From Streptomyces scopuliridis RB72 (GTDB lineage: Bacteria; Actinomycetota; Actinomycetes; Streptomycetales; Streptomycetaceae): 64,000 nucleotides of DNA. This document shows positions 61,535 through 64,000 of the stretch, in pieces (within the stretch, counting starts at the first letter, position 1; each line of letters starts with the position of its first letter). The stretch spans positions 255,822 through 319,821 of the forward strand of contig NZ_JOEI01000001.1 of NCBI RefSeq assembly GCF_000718095.1, given 5' to 3'. The translations under genes were made by a program, and so were the position numbers. A model generated the notes under the pieces. That model had not been told where the DNA came from, searched no databases, and saw nothing but the letters and a program-made list of their open reading frames with translations.

Positions 61535-63403
61535 TCAGCCCTTCTGCTCGACCCTCACCCAGTCGATCTCGGCCTGGATGCCGCCCTGGGCGATACGGTC
61601 GACGCTGGACTGCGGCAGCCCCCAGTAGGGCGTGGTGACCTTGTTCCAGCCGGCCGGATAGGCGCCGCCGAGAGCGAGGTTGAGGATCACGTACTGGTTG
61701 TGGTCGAAGACCCACTGGCCGCGCGTGGACTCCAGCTTGTTGCGGGTCGTCTCCTGGACGATCCGGTCGTCCACGGAGAACCGCATGGTGGTGGGCGTCC
61801 ACTCGACCGCGTACGTGTGCCACTGGTCCGCGCTTCCCCCGCCGGGGTAGTACTGCTGCGCGCCGATGTTCCCGTCGGCGGAGTAGCCCGGCCCGTGCAG
61901 GGCGCTGCTGGTCCAGTTGCCGTAGCCGATGTTCTCCATGATGTCCGTCTCGCCCGAGGCGGGCCAGGACACGGCCGGGTCGTCGACATTGCTGCCGAGC
62001 AGCCAGAAGGCGGGCCAGTAGCCGTCGCCCACCGGGAGCTTCAGCCGGGCGCTGACCTTGCCGTAGGTGAAGTCGAACTTGGTGTTGGTGTCGATACGCC
62101 CCGAGGTGAAGTCGTACGTACCGCCGCCCGCCTGGGTGCAGCCCTTGCAGTACTTCGGGGTCAGGATCAGACTGCCGTTCGCGGTACGGATGTTGTCGGG
62201 GGAGTCGACATACGCCTGGGCCTCACCGTTGACCGAGCCCATCTCCTGGCCGGTTCTGACGACCCGCCACTTCGAGCGGTCGAGCGAGGCTCCCGTGAAG
62301 TCGTCGAAGAACGTCGTACGGTACGTGCCTCCCTGCTCCCCGGGGAGCGCGGGGTAGGCGGCCGCCGCGCTGCCGCCGGTGCCCCACACCTGGAACTCGT
62401 AGAGCGAGTAACCGAATTGGGCCGTGGCGGGCGCCGGGTTGTAGAAGGAGCGCCGCTCCTTGCCGAGCATACGTACGTAGCGCCCGGTGGCGGGCGTGGA
62501 GAGCGTGACGGTGTCATGGCGTCCGGTCGCCTCGGCCGGGGACTTGATGTCGGCGCGCCGCGCGGCGACCTCGGCGGCGGACGGGCGGTGGACGGTGCGC
62601 CAGGTCCTGTTGTCGTCGGAGACCTGGATCTCGAAGTCGACGGCGTACGCGGCTTCCCAGTACAGGTCCACGCTGTTGATGGTGGAGGACGCGCCGAGGT
62701 CGACGGAGACCCAGCGGTCGGCGTTCCAGTCGCTCGACCACCGCGTCTGATCGCCCTTGAGGCCGGCGGGCCAGCCGCCGTCGGTGACGAACGCCGGTGA
62801 GTTCCCCGCGTGCTGGTAGAGGTTGGTGTAGGCCGGGTGGTGGAGCGCGAGATTGGCGCGGGTGGTGGAGGCGGGGGCCGGGGTGCCGCCGTAGATCTTG
62901 AAGGAGTACAGCGAGTAGCCGTAGGGCGTGGCGCGTTCGACGCCGCGCAGGCGTACGTACCGTCCCCTGACCTCCTGTGGGTAGGTGTGCGCGGTGACGG
63001 TCCCGCCGGTGCCCGCGTCCTCGGTGTAGAAGGGCCGCCAGCTGGTGCCGTCGCCCGACACCTCCAGCACATACTTCTTGCCGTAGGCGGCCTCCCAGTC
63101 GAGGGTGACGCGGTCGATACGGAGGGTCTGGCCCAGGTCGACCCGGATCCAGGCGTCGTCGACGGCGTTGCTCGACCAGCGGGTCGCCCCGTTGCCGTCG
63201 AAGGCGGCGGCGGGTCCCAGGTCGGCGTTCTCACTGCCGGACGCGGTGGCGGCGGCCGGGTTCGCGCTCTGGGCCGCCGCCGCGAGATCACTGTCCCAGG
63301 CGGCGGCCGCGGCCCGGGGCGCACCGGTCGCGCTCGGAGCCGTCGCCGCCGTCAGCGCGGCGACGACGGCAACTGCGGAGGCGAAGAGAAGTCGTGGGCG
63401 CAT
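61535..63403 (-). CDS. Secreted GH16 glucanase-like enzyme with two F5/8-type domains
   Basis: 622 aa. The signal LLFASAVAVVAALTAATAPS is followed by two discoidin-like (F5/8 type C) domains, about 38-170 (AAFDGNGATRWSSNAVDDAW IRVDLG) and 185-350 (WVSVDLGASSTINSVDLYWE). The GH16 catalytic domain at about 365-622 contains the nucleophile/acid motif SGETDIMENIGYGNW (ExDxxE). GH16 members cut beta-1,3- or mixed glucans, carrageenan or similar. ATG 63403 has AAGGAG. A perfect LacI-type palindrome lies 75 bases upstream. Confidence 0.92.
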   Translation of the reverse strand: MRPRLLFASAVAVVAALTAATAPSATGAPRAAAAAWDSDLAAAAQSANPAAATASGSENADLGPAAAFDGNGATRWSSNAVDDAWIRVDLGQTLRIDRVTLDWEAAYGKKYVLEVSGDGTSWRPFYTEDAGTGGTVTAHTYPQEVRGRYVRLRGVERATPYGYSLYSFKIYGGTPAPASTTRANLALHHPAYTNLYQHAGNSPAFVTDGGWPAGLKGDQTRWSSDWNADRWVSVDLGASSTINSVDLYWEAAYAVDFEIQVSDDNRTWRTVHRPSAAEVAARRADIKSPAEATGRHDTVTLSTPATGRYVRMLGKERRSFYNPAPATAQFGYSLYEFQVWGTGGSAAAAYPALPGEQGGTYRTTFFDDFTGASLDRSKWRVVRTGQEMGSVNGEAQAYVDSPDNIRTANGSLILTPKYCKGCTQAGGGTYDFTSGRIDTNTKFDFTYGKVSARLKLPVGDGYWPAFWLLGSNVDDPAVSWPASGETDIMENIGYGNWTSSALHGPGYSADGNIGAQQYYPGGGSADQWHTYAVEWTPTTMRFSVDDRIVQETTRNKLESTRGQWVFDHNQYVILNLALGGAYPAGWNKVTTPYWGLPQSSVDRIAQGGIQAEIDWVRVEQKG

Positions 63404-63477
63404 GGCTCTCCTTCGAGAGGGTGGGGGAGCTCGGACACAGCCCGTACGGAGGGGCGGGGCTGGGGAGACCACAGCGA

Positions 63478-63489
63478 GAGAGCGCTCTC
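63478..63489. promoter_or_regulatory. LacI-type palindrome GAGAGCGCTCTC
   Basis: A perfect 12-base palindrome, 75 bases before the GH16 ATG. The AGCGCT core with symmetric flanks is the usual form for Streptomyces LacI regulators of glycoside genes. It forms a pair with 63732. Confidence 0.7.
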
Positions 63490-63731
63490 GTGGAACGTAG
63501 AAGCAGTCCCAGGAGGTGTCAAGGCATCTGCGGCACGTGGATTCCTGTCCAATGGAATCGACACTTCGTGAATACAACCCCGCACGCCGGGAAGTGCGCT
63601 CGATCAGGCTGGATAGTTCCTCATATCCCCTTATCACAGGGCTGATTGGGCGGCCGAGTAGTGTCGCCGCGTTGCGAAACCGGTCGTCTCTCTTGACGCG
63701 CTGTTCACATGCCGTGAACATGCCTGAGTGA

Positions 63732-63743
63732 GAGAGCGCTCCC
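63732..63743. promoter_or_regulatory. LacI-type near-palindrome before the rightward gene
   Basis: GAGAGCGCTCCC matches the site at 63478 in ten of twelve bases, with the inner GAGCGCTC perfect. It lies 42 bases before the ATG at 63785. Two related sites in one divergent region suggest joint repression. Otherwise the 381-bp gap 63404-63784 shows no gene. Confidence 0.65.
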
Positions 63744-63784
63744 TACCACCCCCACCGTTCATACTTTGAACAAGGAGAGCCGCC

Positions 63785-64000
63785 ATGCCCACTCCCCCCA
63801 CACGCCGTACGGTTCTCGGCGCCATGGCAGCGGCCGCGTCCGCTCCGAGCATGCTCGCCCTGTCCTCGCCCGCCTCCGCGCGTACCGCCGCCGCGGCCCT
63901 GCCGGGCGGTGGTGATCTCGGGCCGAATGTGGTGGTCTTCGATCCGTCGACGCCCAATATCCAGGGCAGGCTGGACGAGATCTTCCGTCAGCAGGAGTCG
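63785..64000 (+). CDS. Tat-exported protein, 5' part (right end outside window)
   Basis: The first 72 codons are present. MPTPPTRRTVLGAMAAAASA has a twin-Arg motif and Tat-type h-region, with a cut site near SPASARTA. The mature start DLGPNVVVFDPSTPNIQGRL DEIFRQQES resembles the N-terminus of secreted right-handed beta-helix proteins, among them GH55-like beta-1,3-glucanases of Streptomyces; this is recalled and not proven. AAGGAG lies ten bases before the ATG. Being divergent from a GH16 glucanase with LacI-type sites between supports a glucan role. Confidence 0.7.
   Translation, partial: MPTPPTRRTVLGAMAAAASAPSMLALSSPASARTAAAALPGGGDLGPNVVVFDPSTPNIQGRLDEIFRQQES

Overview
The window is about 72 percent G+C with strong G/C third-position bias, GTG/TTG starts, AAGGAG-type ribosome binding sites and many secreted carbohydrate enzymes. 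All of this points to a Streptomyces or close actinomycete chromosome, in an accessory-rich stretch. I saw no tRNA, rRNA, CRISPR array, intact insertion sequence or replication origin.

Layout. 1-8.4 kb: the 3' part of a zinc alcohol dehydrogenase, a UvrA-like ABC protein, and then a decayed zone. There, small intact genes (two-domain-free VOC protein, SDR, cupin, carboxymuconolactone-decarboxylase-like, MmpS-like) alternate with fragments of at least six other genes. 8.4-14.7 kb: an ascorbate-type PTS (GntR regulator, EIIA, EIIB, EIIC) divergent from a transketolase-HAD phosphatase pair, with the same 11-bp dyad in both promoters. 14.7-20.3 kb: an MFS pseudogene; a three-gene GMC oxidoreductase operon; a LysR-type ligand-binding protein without a DNA-binding domain, divergent from a DUF5997 gene. 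20.2-28.5 kb: a leftward cluster for a galactosamine- or galactose-type polymer (secreted GH114, ABC importer, PfkB kinase, GH4 glycosidase, Gfo/Idh oxidoreductase). 28.6-32.5 kb: two more gene remnants, an HxlR/VOC pair and a PAS-GAF-SpoIIE-HATPase phosphatase.

32.6-39.6 kb: an orphan PstS-like binding protein, a CitA/CitB-type two-component system and a NitT/TauT-type ABC importer. A nearly identical direct-repeat box lies upstream of both transport modules. 39.7-46.1 kb: a hexaric-acid (galactarate/talarate) cluster with MFS importer, FAH-family and RraA-family enzymes, an NTF2-like protein, an L-talarate/galactarate dehydratase and an IclR regulator; matching palindromes mark both catabolic promoters. 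46.1-52.8 kb: a chaperone operon dnaK-grpE-dnaJ-cbpM-clpB ending in a UBP-type zinc-finger gene. 53-57 kb: a PucR-type regulator, a 25-codon gene for a bL37-like ribosomal protein, a DUF6221 gene and a dihydrolipoamide dehydrogenase. 57.2-64 kb: secreted proteins and a LacI regulator, a DUF1996 protein, a GH16 glucanase with two discoidin-like domains, and the start of another Tat-exported protein. LacI-type palindromes lie between the last two.

Annotations rest on reading the sequence and on family knowledge. No database search was run, so substrate assignments are inferences unless a diagnostic motif is named.
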